Positions 1-6,594 of a DNA stretch of 64,000 nt are shown one piece after another; position 1 is the stretch's first letter, and each line of letters starts with the position of its first letter. The notes below the pieces were generated by a model that saw only the letters and a program-made list of their open reading frames with translations, ran no database searches and was not told the DNA's origin. A program made the translations under genes and the position numbers. Source of the stretch: a bacterium (lineage in GTDB: Bacteria > Patescibacteriota > Microgenomatia > UBA1406 > GWC2-37-13); assembly GCA_021833625.1 (NCBI GenBank), contig JAKBEU010000003.1:147250-211249 (forward strand), in the 5' to 3' direction.

Positions 1-366
1 AAACAGGTCTGCCTCTCTTTCTTGGCGGCTGATTTCTATGGGCGTTTGTTGGTATCCTATCGAGTTTCTATGATTAAGCAGTACGTGTCCTATTTCATGC
101 AAAACAGTGTGCTTTATTTGTCTTTCATTTTGATTTAGCAGTTCGTCCGAGATAAGGATAAGACTTCGGTCTTTAATTTCAGAACCTTTAAAGGTGAGAG
201 CCCATGAATCTTCGGGGGAAGATATGAACCAGACTCTCGCACACACATATTCGATAATTTCGGAAGGAAGTAAAAGAATTGTTTCACATATGAACCTCCT
301 CATTACGGGATTGCCAATAAGCTTACCGCCCAAAGCACGTTCGACTTTTTTTACAGTCCATTTCAT
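1..366 (-). CDS. ImmA/IrrE-type metallopeptidase, 3' end beyond the window
   Basis: Reading the minus strand from the ATG at 366 gives 122 open codons that run off the left edge. The zinc-peptidase motif HEIGH lies at about residues 87-91, followed by the downstream acidic element READLF that supplies the third ligand in the ImmA/IrrE (DUF955) family. Known family members cleave or de-repress a partner repressor in mobile elements, toxin-antitoxin modules and stress responses; the partner is not visible here. The first 80 residues match nothing I recognise. Divergent from merR, with 108 bp between the two starts. The motif makes the family call firm; the role is open because the C-terminus is missing. 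Confidence 0.8.
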   Translation of the reverse strand, partial: MKWTVKKVERALGGKLIGNPVMRRFICETILLLPSEIIEYVCARVWFISSPEDSWALTFKGSEIKDRSLILISDELLNQNERQIKHTVLHEIGHVLLNHRNSIGYQQTPIEISRQEREADLF

Positions 367-437
367 AGGACTAGTATAATAAAACGTAAACAACCCTTTC
401 ATATTTTTCTGTATTTTTTAGAAAAATCATTACCCCC

Positions 438-468
438 TTGACATTCCAGTTACTGGAATGTTTATAAT
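438..468 (+). promoter_or_regulatory. MerR-type promoter/operator with 19-bp spacer
   Basis: A perfect -35 (TTGACA, 438-443) and a perfect -10 (TATAAT, 463-468) are separated by 19 bp rather than 17. The spacer is filled by a perfect inverted repeat of 9-bp arms, CATTCCAGT/ACTGGAATG, at 442-460. The over-long spacer and central dyad are the hallmark of MerR-family promoters, which the activator untwists. The start codon at 475 is 6 nt after the -10, so the transcript should be leaderless and merR autoregulated. Confidence 0.93.
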
Positions 469-474
469 TATTTC

Positions 475-927
475 ATGAAAAGCTACACCATAGGACAGGT
501 TGCGTCTTTGGTCAATTTATCAACAAAAACGATCCGATTCTATGAAGAATCGGGAATAATAACACCCGCCAAAAGACTGGAAAATAGATATAGGACATAC
601 CCGGCCTCAACGGTAGAAGAGTTGAAGATGCTGAAGTATGCCCGCGATATGGGGTTGCCGCTGGTTGAGATAAAAAAATTAATGAAGGGTTGCGATAAGG
701 GAGATTGTCATCATTCAGGTGACTACGTGAGAGAATCCATAAGTAATTATCTGTATATCCTTGATGAAAAAATCGCACAAATGACAATATTAAAACGAAA
801 GCTAAACGAGTTAAGGAGCACATTAGTAATTAATAAAGAAACGTGCGCGAAAGACGGTGTTTATTGCTGCAATATATTACAGCAGTTAATTAGTTTTACT
901 AAGGGAAAGGGGGTGGAAAACATATGA
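475..927 (+). CDS. MerR-family metal-responsive regulator
   Basis: A 150-residue MerR-family activator. The N-terminal winged helix-turn-helix (residues 3-45, with the family signature TIRFYEESGI) is followed by a dimerisation helix around 85-118. Potential metal ligands are C73, C78, H79, H80 and, past the long helix, C124, C131 and C132. This layout resembles CadR/ZntR/PbrR-type sensors, so a thiophilic or Zn/Cd/Pb/Cu ion is the likely signal; the exact metal cannot be read. It sits directly behind a 19-bp-spacer promoter with a dyad and probably regulates itself. The only co-transcribed frame is a 12-residue Cys-rich peptide overlapping its stop. Confidence 0.9.
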   Translation: MKSYTIGQVASLVNLSTKTIRFYEESGIITPAKRLENRYRTYPASTVEELKMLKYARDMGLPLVEIKKLMKGCDKGDCHHSGDYVRESISNYLYILDEKIAQMTILKRKLNELRSTLVINKETCAKDGVYCCNILQQLISFTKGKGVENI

Positions 928-962
928 ACGGAGGTTGTTGTGGAGGTGGCTCTTGCTGCTAG
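924..962 (+). CDS. 12-residue Cys-rich peptide MNGGCCGGGSCC
   Basis: A 13-codon frame starts at an ATG overlapping the merR stop (ATGA, 924-927) and ends TAG at 962. A purine-rich ribosome-binding stretch (AAGGGAAAGGGGG, 901-913) lies about 10 nt upstream, and a strong terminator follows 7 nt after the stop. The product would be two Cys pairs spaced by glycines, a plausible soft-metal chelator. Translation coupling, the SD and the terminator immediately behind argue it is a real gene. No family is known to me; a metal buffer or an mRNA-level role are alternatives. Confidence 0.6.
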   Translation: MNGGCCGGGSCC

Positions 963-969
963 ATAACAC

Positions 970-1008
970 AAGAATGCCATGATCGCGACATGGCGTTCTT
1001 TTGATTTT
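970..1008 (+). terminator. Rho-independent terminator of the merR operon
   Basis: A 12-bp stem (970-981 with 989-1000) has a 7-nt loop and is followed by a T-rich tail (TTTTGATTTT). One G-T type pair interrupts an otherwise perfect helix. It closes the merR plus micropeptide transcript. The opposing SIR2/GIY-YIG operon ends at 1080. Confidence 0.85.
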
Positions 1009-1079
1009 AACTTGCTCTGGTTGACTATATGAAAACTTTTTATTGAAAAAGTATCGCTCAATGCACCTCCACCTATTAA

Positions 1080-1757
1080 TCAATATTCTCCAAGATAATA
1101 ATGAGGTAGTGTGCCTGTATAACCGAAATAAATCTTGCTTTCAGATAAGGCAACCGCATGAACTATGCTTAAATCGTCTCTTGGTAAATAAAACCATTCA
1201 CCGCCTAATAAACGCTCTTTTAGGAATTTATGCAAAAATTGTTCTAATTTTTTATAATGCTTTGTTGGATAAAATGCATAAACTTCAATAGGCAGGGGAT
1301 TTCCAGTTTGGATATTTGATAATCGTTTTAATAAATCTTTAGTTATGCCTATTTTATATTGATCAGTGCCTGATATTCTCATAATATACAATCCCTCTTT
1401 GCCAATCGACTCATTTTCGATGACAGAATCGAGCGTTGTTCTTTCCCTATACGTTTTTCCGGATTTGAAGACTACTCTAAATGGTTTCTCGCTTAGGATG
1501 ATAAATCCTAAATCAACAAGCATCCAAAGTTGTGCGTGATAAACTCTCTGTTTATCATAGTTTTTACCGACATCCATTATTTCTTTTGCCTTGGCATAAC
1601 CGTAATTGTATCCTTCGCATTCCTCGTGAAATTTACAGGCTGTTTTTGTATTATTGGCGATTATAAACCAATCTTCTCCATGATCAGAAGTAGAAACCCA
1701 ATATAGTTTCTTTTTTACGCTATTTATACTGCTGAATTTGTCCATACAAGCTTGCAT
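1080..1757 (-). CDS. GIY-YIG (T5orf172/MUG113-type) nuclease-like protein
   Basis: About 225 residues. The C-terminal half carries the divergent GIY-YIG fold of the T5orf172/MUG113 group: YIM at about 124-126, KIGIT at 135-139, an arginine-bearing helix, a Glu in the LEQFLHKFL helix, and GGEWFYL near 185-191. The N-terminal 115 residues (WVSTSDHGEDWF, HEECEGY) are not recognised and may be the specificity or partner-binding region. An in-frame TTG at 1769 and ATG at 1745 are alternative starts. It follows the SIR2 gene with a short gap and is probably co-transcribed. Related domains occur in phage proteins and defence islands; nuclease activity is inferred. Confidence 0.7.
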   Translation of the reverse strand: MQACMDKFSSINSVKKKLYWVSTSDHGEDWFIIANNTKTACKFHEECEGYNYGYAKAKEIMDVGKNYDKQRVYHAQLWMLVDLGFIILSEKPFRVVFKSGKTYRERTTLDSVIENESIGKEGLYIMRISGTDQYKIGITKDLLKRLSNIQTGNPLPIEVYAFYPTKHYKKLEQFLHKFLKERLLGGEWFYLPRDDLSIVHAVALSESKIYFGYTGTLPHYYLGEY

Positions 1758-1774
1758 TGACACCAACAATATAA

Positions 1775-2806
1775 CTATGATTTCTTATCTTCAAAACGCA
1801 TTAAGGGTTTAAACCAGTCAACCAATTCTTTAAGATCTTTAACACCCTGCGGCACAGGATTATCTGCTATGAATTTAGCTTCATAGTATTGATTCCAGTA
1901 TGCTTCTCCAGATCGTCGTGGATGTTTTGCTATAAAGGATTCATAAAATGAATCGTGGATCTCGTAATGATGTGTGTGAATAAAATCATCCCACGTTTTC
2001 CTTAAACTATCATGATCTGATCCCGGTTTATTAATTACTTCGGTCTGTTCCATATTGCGATCATTAACGGGGCCCCACCCATCTTTTAAGAGTTGTATTG
2101 CCTCTGCATCTGTCTTAGGAGCACTATACCCAAAAATTGTTAGCATAAAACACCCTTTGAGAAAGAAACGAATCGCTTCCCATTCTCTTTGAATAAAATC
2201 CCCATCTTGATAGTTCTTGTTTTCAACAGGATACAATAAATTTGAAGGTTTGAAAAAAATTCCACATCTTTTACATCTAACCCCAATTAATCCACTGACC
2301 TTATCTTTTGAACAATAACCCACTCTGACGTTGCCATGCAGAAAGAAAAGTTGTGGGAATTTTGTTACTCCTAGCTTACACAACCGGATACGTGATTGCA
2401 TGAGGAATGGATCCCAATTAAAAGTTGCAATAACATCTTTCTCTCGTAAAGTCAGGTGGAGATAGTCATATAGATTTGCCTCATCTGGTAATTCTAAGTC
2501 TGAAAAATAACCAGACACCACATCATTGATTTTATTAAGCGATTCGTTTTCTTTGCGATTATGTAATTTTGAATATGCAGATTCAAAATCTGTTTTTGAA
2601 AATTCGGCCAAATCAGTAGGAAAATACTTTGAGAGGTCAAGTTTGTCTGCTAATTCTCGCAATATTGGGACCGGTTTACCATTTTTGTCTCCTTTAGAAA
2701 GTGCAGCCTTGCTAGCGCCTGCACCTAATAGTAAAACATGGGGTCTTCCCATAAATGTACTCTCCATTTCTTCTTTTATTGAGACCTCATGGTCCAAGTC
2801 TGTCAT
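1775..2806 (-). CDS. SIR2-like NAD-binding domain protein
   Basis: 343 residues. SIR2 landmarks are in order: Rossmann loop GAGAS (28-32), TFNWD (128-132), the catalytic-type His in LHG (156-158), then C165 and C178/C181 that could hold zinc, and FGYSAP (225-230) closing the NAD site. The last 100 residues are a Trp/Tyr/His-rich extension of unknown role. In bacteria, SIR2-like enzymes of this style often deplete NAD+ in antiphage systems, usually with a second protein; here the partner candidate is the GIY-YIG protein directly downstream. Deacylase activity is less likely. Defence function is inferred from family and context only. Confidence 0.75.
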   Translation of the reverse strand: MTDLDHEVSIKEEMESTFMGRPHVLLLGAGASKAALSKGDKNGKPVPILRELADKLDLSKYFPTDLAEFSKTDFESAYSKLHNRKENESLNKINDVVSGYFSDLELPDEANLYDYLHLTLREKDVIATFNWDPFLMQSRIRLCKLGVTKFPQLFFLHGNVRVGYCSKDKVSGLIGVRCKRCGIFFKPSNLLYPVENKNYQDGDFIQREWEAIRFFLKGCFMLTIFGYSAPKTDAEAIQLLKDGWGPVNDRNMEQTEVINKPGSDHDSLRKTWDDFIHTHHYEIHDSFYESFIAKHPRRSGEAYWNQYYEAKFIADNPVPQGVKDLKELVDWFKPLMRFEDKKS

Positions 2807-2883
2807 ATAAGCGCTATAATGTTAGATTCTTTTGTAAAGAATATGACTGGTCCAGAGTGAAAGCCGTTTGCATTTGTTGTGTG

Positions 2884-2956
2884 CTGGGGAGCTAGGATTC
2901 GAACCTAGAGTCGCGCTGATCCAAAGTCAGGCGTGTTACCGTTACACTACTCCCCA
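2884..2956 (-). tRNA. tRNA-Gln (anticodon TTG)
   Basis: The minus strand folds as a 73-nt cloverleaf. Acceptor arms TGGGGAG/CTCCCCA pair at 7 of 7 positions, the T arm has GGTTCGAATCC, and the anticodon loop CTTTGGA gives anticodon TTG (reads CAA). The top pair of the anticodon stem is a C-C mismatch. The discriminator is G and CCA is not encoded. It borders the accessory SIR2 block on its right, so it could be an integration site. Confidence 0.93.
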
Positions 2957-3014
2957 AAAGAACATCTTCCTATAGGTCGGGTATGTGTATTTTATCAGAA
3001 AAGGAAGGGTATTT

Positions 3015-3584
3015 CTACGTAAGAGGCATTATCGGGAGCGCGTCCCGAAGGAACTCAAGCGTTGCTTTTTGATGGTCGCGGGGGTATTGTTTTTGCAATT
3101 CCATGAGCTTTGTATAGGATGTGCGGGTAAAGTCCGGGGGAGGGTAACCATACTGGGCAGTTATGTGTGCCAGGGCAAGAATCCTGTTCCGGGTATTGCC
3201 GTCAAATAATACTTCATTAATACTCAGCTGGTCATAAAGAGAGGCGAGTCCGGAAATGGTCAAAGCTCCTCTTTTTTGGACACTCTGGTAAAAATCCTGC
3301 AGCATCTGGTCTGTTTTGTGAATTCTTGATTCATTTGCAAATCGGGCTTGCCACTGTGAATCCCTTTTCGTATATTTCATTGCCTCAAGACTGTATGTCC
3401 CAAATTTTTCTGCATCAATCGGAACGTTGGATTTTCCGTTAGCAACTGCCATCTGAAAGGCGGAGTCAAAACTTTGTCTCGCATCATCGCGCCCGATAAG
3501 GGATCTGCAGATGGGAGCCGCTTTATCGGCAGGGCTTTTTTGCATTTGTGGAGAGGCTTCACGTCCGATATCCATATATGACAT
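3015..3584 (-). CDS. degenerate Fic-like fold protein, possibly exported
   Basis: 189 residues from the first ATG. Around residues 120-185 the sequence follows a Fic helix bundle: EVLFDGNTRNR (124-134), then a helix into YGYPPPDF and a final LEFLRDAL helix. Compared with the Fic motif HxFx(D/E)GNxRxxR, the catalytic His is Glu and the last Arg is lost, so AMPylation is unlikely. In frame upstream of the ATG there is no stop for 16 codons, and they encode a hydrophobic stretch (KLLITIFLFAI) that would make a signal peptide if translation starts at a non-ATG codon such as CTG. The true start is uncertain. Function unknown. Confidence 0.5.
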   Translation of the reverse strand: MSYMDIGREASPQMQKSPADKAAPICRSLIGRDDARQSFDSAFQMAVANGKSNVPIDAEKFGTYSLEAMKYTKRDSQWQARFANESRIHKTDQMLQDFYQSVQKRGALTISGLASLYDQLSINEVLFDGNTRNRILALAHITAQYGYPPPDFTRTSYTKLMELQKQYPRDHQKATLEFLRDALPIMPLT

Positions 3585-3648
3585 GATAGCAAATAAAAAT
3601 ATGGTAATGAGCAGTTTTGAAAAATTGCAGTTTTGTTACAATGTTCAT

Positions 3649-4215
3649 ATGTCAATAGACAGGATAGTATATTCCGGCAAATGTAACGGTGTAGAGATAG
3701 TTATCCGGTATCCGGTAATAAAAGATATTGAAAAACTCCTTGAGTTTATCAATACCGCATCGAAAGAGCAGACCTTTATTCTTCCCCAGGGAGAACAATT
3801 TACTTTCGAGGAGGAAACAAAATATGTTGATGATTTCATAAAAAAGATTGAAGACAAAAGAGCGGTGAAGCTTCTTGCTTTTCAGGAGGACGAGCTTATC
3901 GGTGTTGCGGACGTTTATCTAAAAGATAAAGTGGAGAAACATGTCGGGGTGTTTGGGATTATTATTGTTCCCAAGTGGAGGGGCAAAGGCGTAGGGACAC
4001 TTCTTCTCAAGCAAACGCTTGCGGAGGCAGAAAAACATATACGCAGTGTTCGGATAATAACCCTGGGAGTTTTTGGGAATAATGCTATCGCAAAGAAACT
4101 TTATGAAAAAATGGGATTTGTCGAATACGGAAAATTGAAAGAAGGAATCCAACATAGAGGAGAATTTGTCGATCACATTTATATGTTTAAAAAAATACAA
4201 AATGGCACAAGATAA
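3649..4215 (+). CDS. GNAT-family N-acetyltransferase
   Basis: 188 residues of GNAT fold. The acetyl-CoA pyrophosphate loop appears as VPKWRGKGVGTLLL (motif A), followed by the closing strand and helix NNAIAKKLYEKMGFVEYG. The N-terminal part (YPVIKDIEKLLEFINTASKE) matches the RimI/RimJ-like group. The start at 3649 was chosen because a -10-like TACAAT (3637-3642) ends 6 nt upstream, whereas the longer open frame begins inside the divergent Fic-like gene. Substrate cannot be read; a small amine or a protein N-terminus are typical. Confidence 0.85.
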   Translation: MSIDRIVYSGKCNGVEIVIRYPVIKDIEKLLEFINTASKEQTFILPQGEQFTFEEETKYVDDFIKKIEDKRAVKLLAFQEDELIGVADVYLKDKVEKHVGVFGIIIVPKWRGKGVGTLLLKQTLAEAEKHIRSVRIITLGVFGNNAIAKKLYEKMGFVEYGKLKEGIQHRGEFVDHIYMFKKIQNGTR

Positions 4216-5074
4216 ATATTCGGCCTTATGGGTTTCGCATTCCCGTATAAAAGATTTTTCCGTCTGTCCCCGTTCGTACTATCTCAAATATAGGTATCGT
4301 GATCCAAAGACGGGGCATAAAATAAAACTAATGTCCGCTCCGCTTGCACTTGGCCAGGTTGTTCATACGGTTCTTGAGTCTCTCCAAGTAAAGCCGGTAA
4401 AAAATCGATTTGAAAAGTCGCTTGTTGTGCAACTGCATGAAGAATGGAAAAATATAGAGGGAAAAAAAGGAGGCTTTCCGGATAGCGACATAGAACATCA
4501 ATATAAGACACGAGCAGAGTCGATATTGCTTAACGTAATGAAAAACCCGGGCCCTCTTTCCCATCTGGCCGTAAAAATTAAAATGGACTTTCCGTATTTT
4601 TGGCTTTCGGAAGAAAAAAATATTATTCTCAATGGGAAATTGGATTGGATGGAATATCTTCCCGAAACGGATTCTGTACATATTATCGATTTCAAAACAA
4701 GCAAGCACGAAGAGGATGATGATTCACTGCAGCTACCCATCTATTATTTACTTGCGAAAAATTGTCAGACACGAAGAGTCCAAAAAATGAGCTATTGGTA
4801 TCTTGAGCGGGGAGAGGAAGGGTTAGTTGAGAAAGCTTTGCCCGATGAAGAGGATACCCTTAAAAAAGTTGCGGAAAAGGCAGATGAGATTCTCCTTGCA
4901 ACACGGCTTGACCGGTTCAAATGTAAAAATCCCGACGGGTGTTATGCCTGTAAACCTTATGAGATGATCTTAAAAAAAGAAGCGGAGTTTGTATATACAA
5001 ATGCATACAAGGAAGATCTGTATGTACTTGATAGCACCTCTGCCTCAGACACAAAAGAAAGTGAAATACTATGA
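4202..5074 (+). CDS. PD-(D/E)XK exonuclease of the Cas4/AddB type with Fe-S cysteines
   Basis: 290 residues. RecB-family nuclease motifs are in order: H55 (GQVVHTVLE), D148 (GKLDWME), D163-x-K165 (IIDFKTSK), and a Q/Y motif (LQLPIYYLL). One Cys near the N-terminus (C22) and three near the C-terminus (C241, C247, C250) copy the arrangement that binds a 4Fe-4S cluster in Cas4 and AddB. No cas gene, CRISPR array or helicase is nearby, so a free-standing repair or end-processing nuclease is more likely than a CRISPR role. It overlaps the GNAT stop by 14 bp and the next gene by ATGA. Confidence 0.82.
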   Translation: MAQDKYSALWVSHSRIKDFSVCPRSYYLKYRYRDPKTGHKIKLMSAPLALGQVVHTVLESLQVKPVKNRFEKSLVVQLHEEWKNIEGKKGGFPDSDIEHQYKTRAESILLNVMKNPGPLSHLAVKIKMDFPYFWLSEEKNIILNGKLDWMEYLPETDSVHIIDFKTSKHEEDDDSLQLPIYYLLAKNCQTRRVQKMSYWYLERGEEGLVEKALPDEEDTLKKVAEKADEILLATRLDRFKCKNPDGCYACKPYEMILKKEAEFVYTNAYKEDLYVLDSTSASDTKESEIL

Positions 5075-5628
5075 ACGAGCCGAAAAAACCTAACGGACCG
5101 AGCATCCCTCTTTTATTTTTTGCCTTTGCTTTTTTTACTGTATTACTCGGTCTCTTTTCTAAATATTCATTTCAAGTATCCGGAATAGGGCAGGCATTGT
5201 TGTTAGGCAAACGTATCACTGCTCCAACAAAGACTCCACCGCACAAGCTTATGACAACTACCGACTTTTCGCGTACGGTATTATGTGCAGATGAAGCGTC
5301 CGCTTCGGCGCTTCTTCAGGGAACACAGGCAACAGCACAGTCGGGAAATGAGCACTACCTTCTCGATGGGGACTGTCTGTATTATTGGCAATCGGGGCAA
5401 AAAACGGGAAATAAAATGTGCGGGGTCGGGCAGTATCTGACGATTGGAAGAACTCTTCTGAGCACGGGGCTCCTTACTAACGAATCGGCAGGAGAAATGG
5501 TGAAAAATATGGGTAAAGATATCATTCCGTCCTCCTTCGATTTTCAAAAAATGCTTAGCACCTGTAAAAATATTAAGGAAGTAAAACCGGAGATGTTTGC
5601 CCTTCCTCAAGGAGTGCTCTTCAAATAA
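5071..5628 (+). CDS. membrane-anchored protein of unknown function
   Basis: 185 residues, translationally coupled (ATGA) to the nuclease gene. One N-terminal transmembrane helix at about residues 11-33 follows a short charged tail, then an extracytoplasmic domain with four Cys (CADEAS, GDCLYYW, KMCGVG, STCKN) that could form two disulfides. No family recognised. The stop is 12 bp from the convergent 5S rRNA gene. Confidence 0.7.
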   Translation: MNEPKKPNGPSIPLLFFAFAFFTVLLGLFSKYSFQVSGIGQALLLGKRITAPTKTPPHKLMTTTDFSRTVLCADEASASALLQGTQATAQSGNEHYLLDGDCLYYWQSGQKTGNKMCGVGQYLTIGRTLLSTGLLTNESAGEMVKNMGKDIIPSSFDFQKMLSTCKNIKEVKPEMFALPQGVLFK

Positions 5629-5640
5629 GCCAAAAAAAAT

Positions 5641-5761
5641 GTCTCGGCTACGACCTACTTTCCCTTTCGATTGGATCAAAAAGTATTATCGGCGCTGATT
5701 TGTTTCACGACCTTGTTCGGGATGGGAAAGGGTGGTACCAAATCGCTTAAATAACCAAGAC
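5641..5761 (-). rRNA. rrf: 5S ribosomal RNA
   Basis: The minus strand shows the 5S core: helix I closes at the exact ends (GTCTTGG/CCGAGAC), loop C contains CCCGAACAAGGTCGTGAAAC, and the 3' half has AGCGCCGATAATACT and GGGAAAGTAGGTCG. Length is 121 nt. No 16S or 23S lies within the window on either side, so it is unlinked here. A run of eight T follows the 3' end on the transcribed strand (5632-5639) and with helix I may act as terminator. Confidence 0.93.
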
Positions 5762-5768
5762 AAATAGT

Positions 5769-5797
5769 ATTATAGCTAAAGAATCGTGGTTTGGCAA
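5769..5797 (-). promoter_or_regulatory. promoter of the 5S rRNA gene
   Basis: On the minus strand a -35 TTGCCA (5797-5792) and a consensus -10 TATAAT (5774-5769) are 17 bp apart. The predicted start falls at about the first bases of the 5S gene, so 5S appears to be transcribed from its own promoter. Confidence 0.8.
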
Positions 5798-5825
5798 GGG
5801 GAAATGACGTATAATAGCAATAGAT

Positions 5826-6380
5826 ATGTTACAGCTTCAAGAACAACACAGAACATTGCATTCGTTGTGCGTAAAGCCTGCTGTTCGCTTTGAAAACCAG
5901 GGGGAAAACGAAGAAGTTCTTCTCACTATGCGTGCACATCCCATTACACTTTTCCCCTTTTTTTTGAATGCTATCATTTTTCTTTTTCTTGTTTTCTTTT
6001 CTCATTTTCTCCTCTCTCCCTTTCTTACTTCGTCTCAACTGATGTATGTCAATATCTTTTTTATCGTATTCATTTTTATGTATGTATGGATAGGGATTGT
6101 TAATTGGTATTTTAATATCGGAATTGTGAGTAATCAGCAGATTATTGATGTGGATTTCAGTGCGATAGGGAATAAGGAGCTGACGCGAACGAAACTAAGC
6201 CATGTTGAAGATATTACGGTAAAGACGGGAGGATTTTTTCCCGGACTGTTTGATTTCGGCAATATTTTTGTACAAACCGCAGGGTCTGAGATTAATACGG
6301 AATTTATTAATGTTTCACACCCCGGGGACGCCCAACACATTATTCAAAACATCTTAGAAGAATATGGAAGTGCTAAATAA
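5826..6380 (+). CDS. bacterial PH-domain (YdbS-like) membrane protein
   Basis: 184 residues. Two membrane helices (about 38-62 and 70-93) precede a bPH2-type domain recognisable by NWYFNIGIVSNQQIIDVD, LSHVEDITVK and the FDFGNIFVQTAG strand set. Such proteins are small envelope factors of unknown biochemical role. A TATAAT at 5810-5815 lies just upstream. Its 3' end overlaps the next frame by 17 bp, so it leads the small membrane-protein cluster that includes the ECF sigma factor. Confidence 0.8.
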   Translation: MLQLQEQHRTLHSLCVKPAVRFENQGENEEVLLTMRAHPITLFPFFLNAIIFLFLVFFSHFLLSPFLTSSQLMYVNIFFIVFIFMYVWIGIVNWYFNIGIVSNQQIIDVDFSAIGNKELTRTKLSHVEDITVKTGGFFPGLFDFGNIFVQTAGSEINTEFINVSHPGDAQHIIQNILEEYGSAK

Positions 6381-6585
6381 TCTTTTTACTCTTCAAAAGG
6401 CGATACAAATTGGGGGGATTGTTTTTTCGTTCTTTTCTTTTATCCTATCGATTCAGATATACGTCAATATCCGCCAGGTTGTCGGGACAGTTAAGACAAG
6501 AGGAAATATAGGATTTCAATTCATTTCGCTTTCCCTTGTTATTATTAGTATTCTTTTATTTATATCAGCGTTTATTTTCCTTTAA
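6364..6585 (+). CDS. small two-helix membrane protein
   Basis: 73 residues with two hydrophobic segments (about 14-36 and 47-70) joined by a basic loop (NIRQVVGTVKTRGNIG). It overlaps the PH-domain gene and is followed 9 bp later by the next frame, so it is within the same transcript. No family recognised; length and topology resemble small integral proteins common in CPR genomes. Confidence 0.65.
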   Translation: MEVLNNLFTLQKAIQIGGIVFSFFSFILSIQIYVNIRQVVGTVKTRGNIGFQFISLSLVIISILLFISAFIFL

Positions 6586-6594
6586 AATTTTCCT

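Noticed and set aside
3511..3648. Longer start for the GNAT gene
   Set aside because: It would begin inside the divergent Fic-like gene, and a -10 precedes the ATG at 3649.
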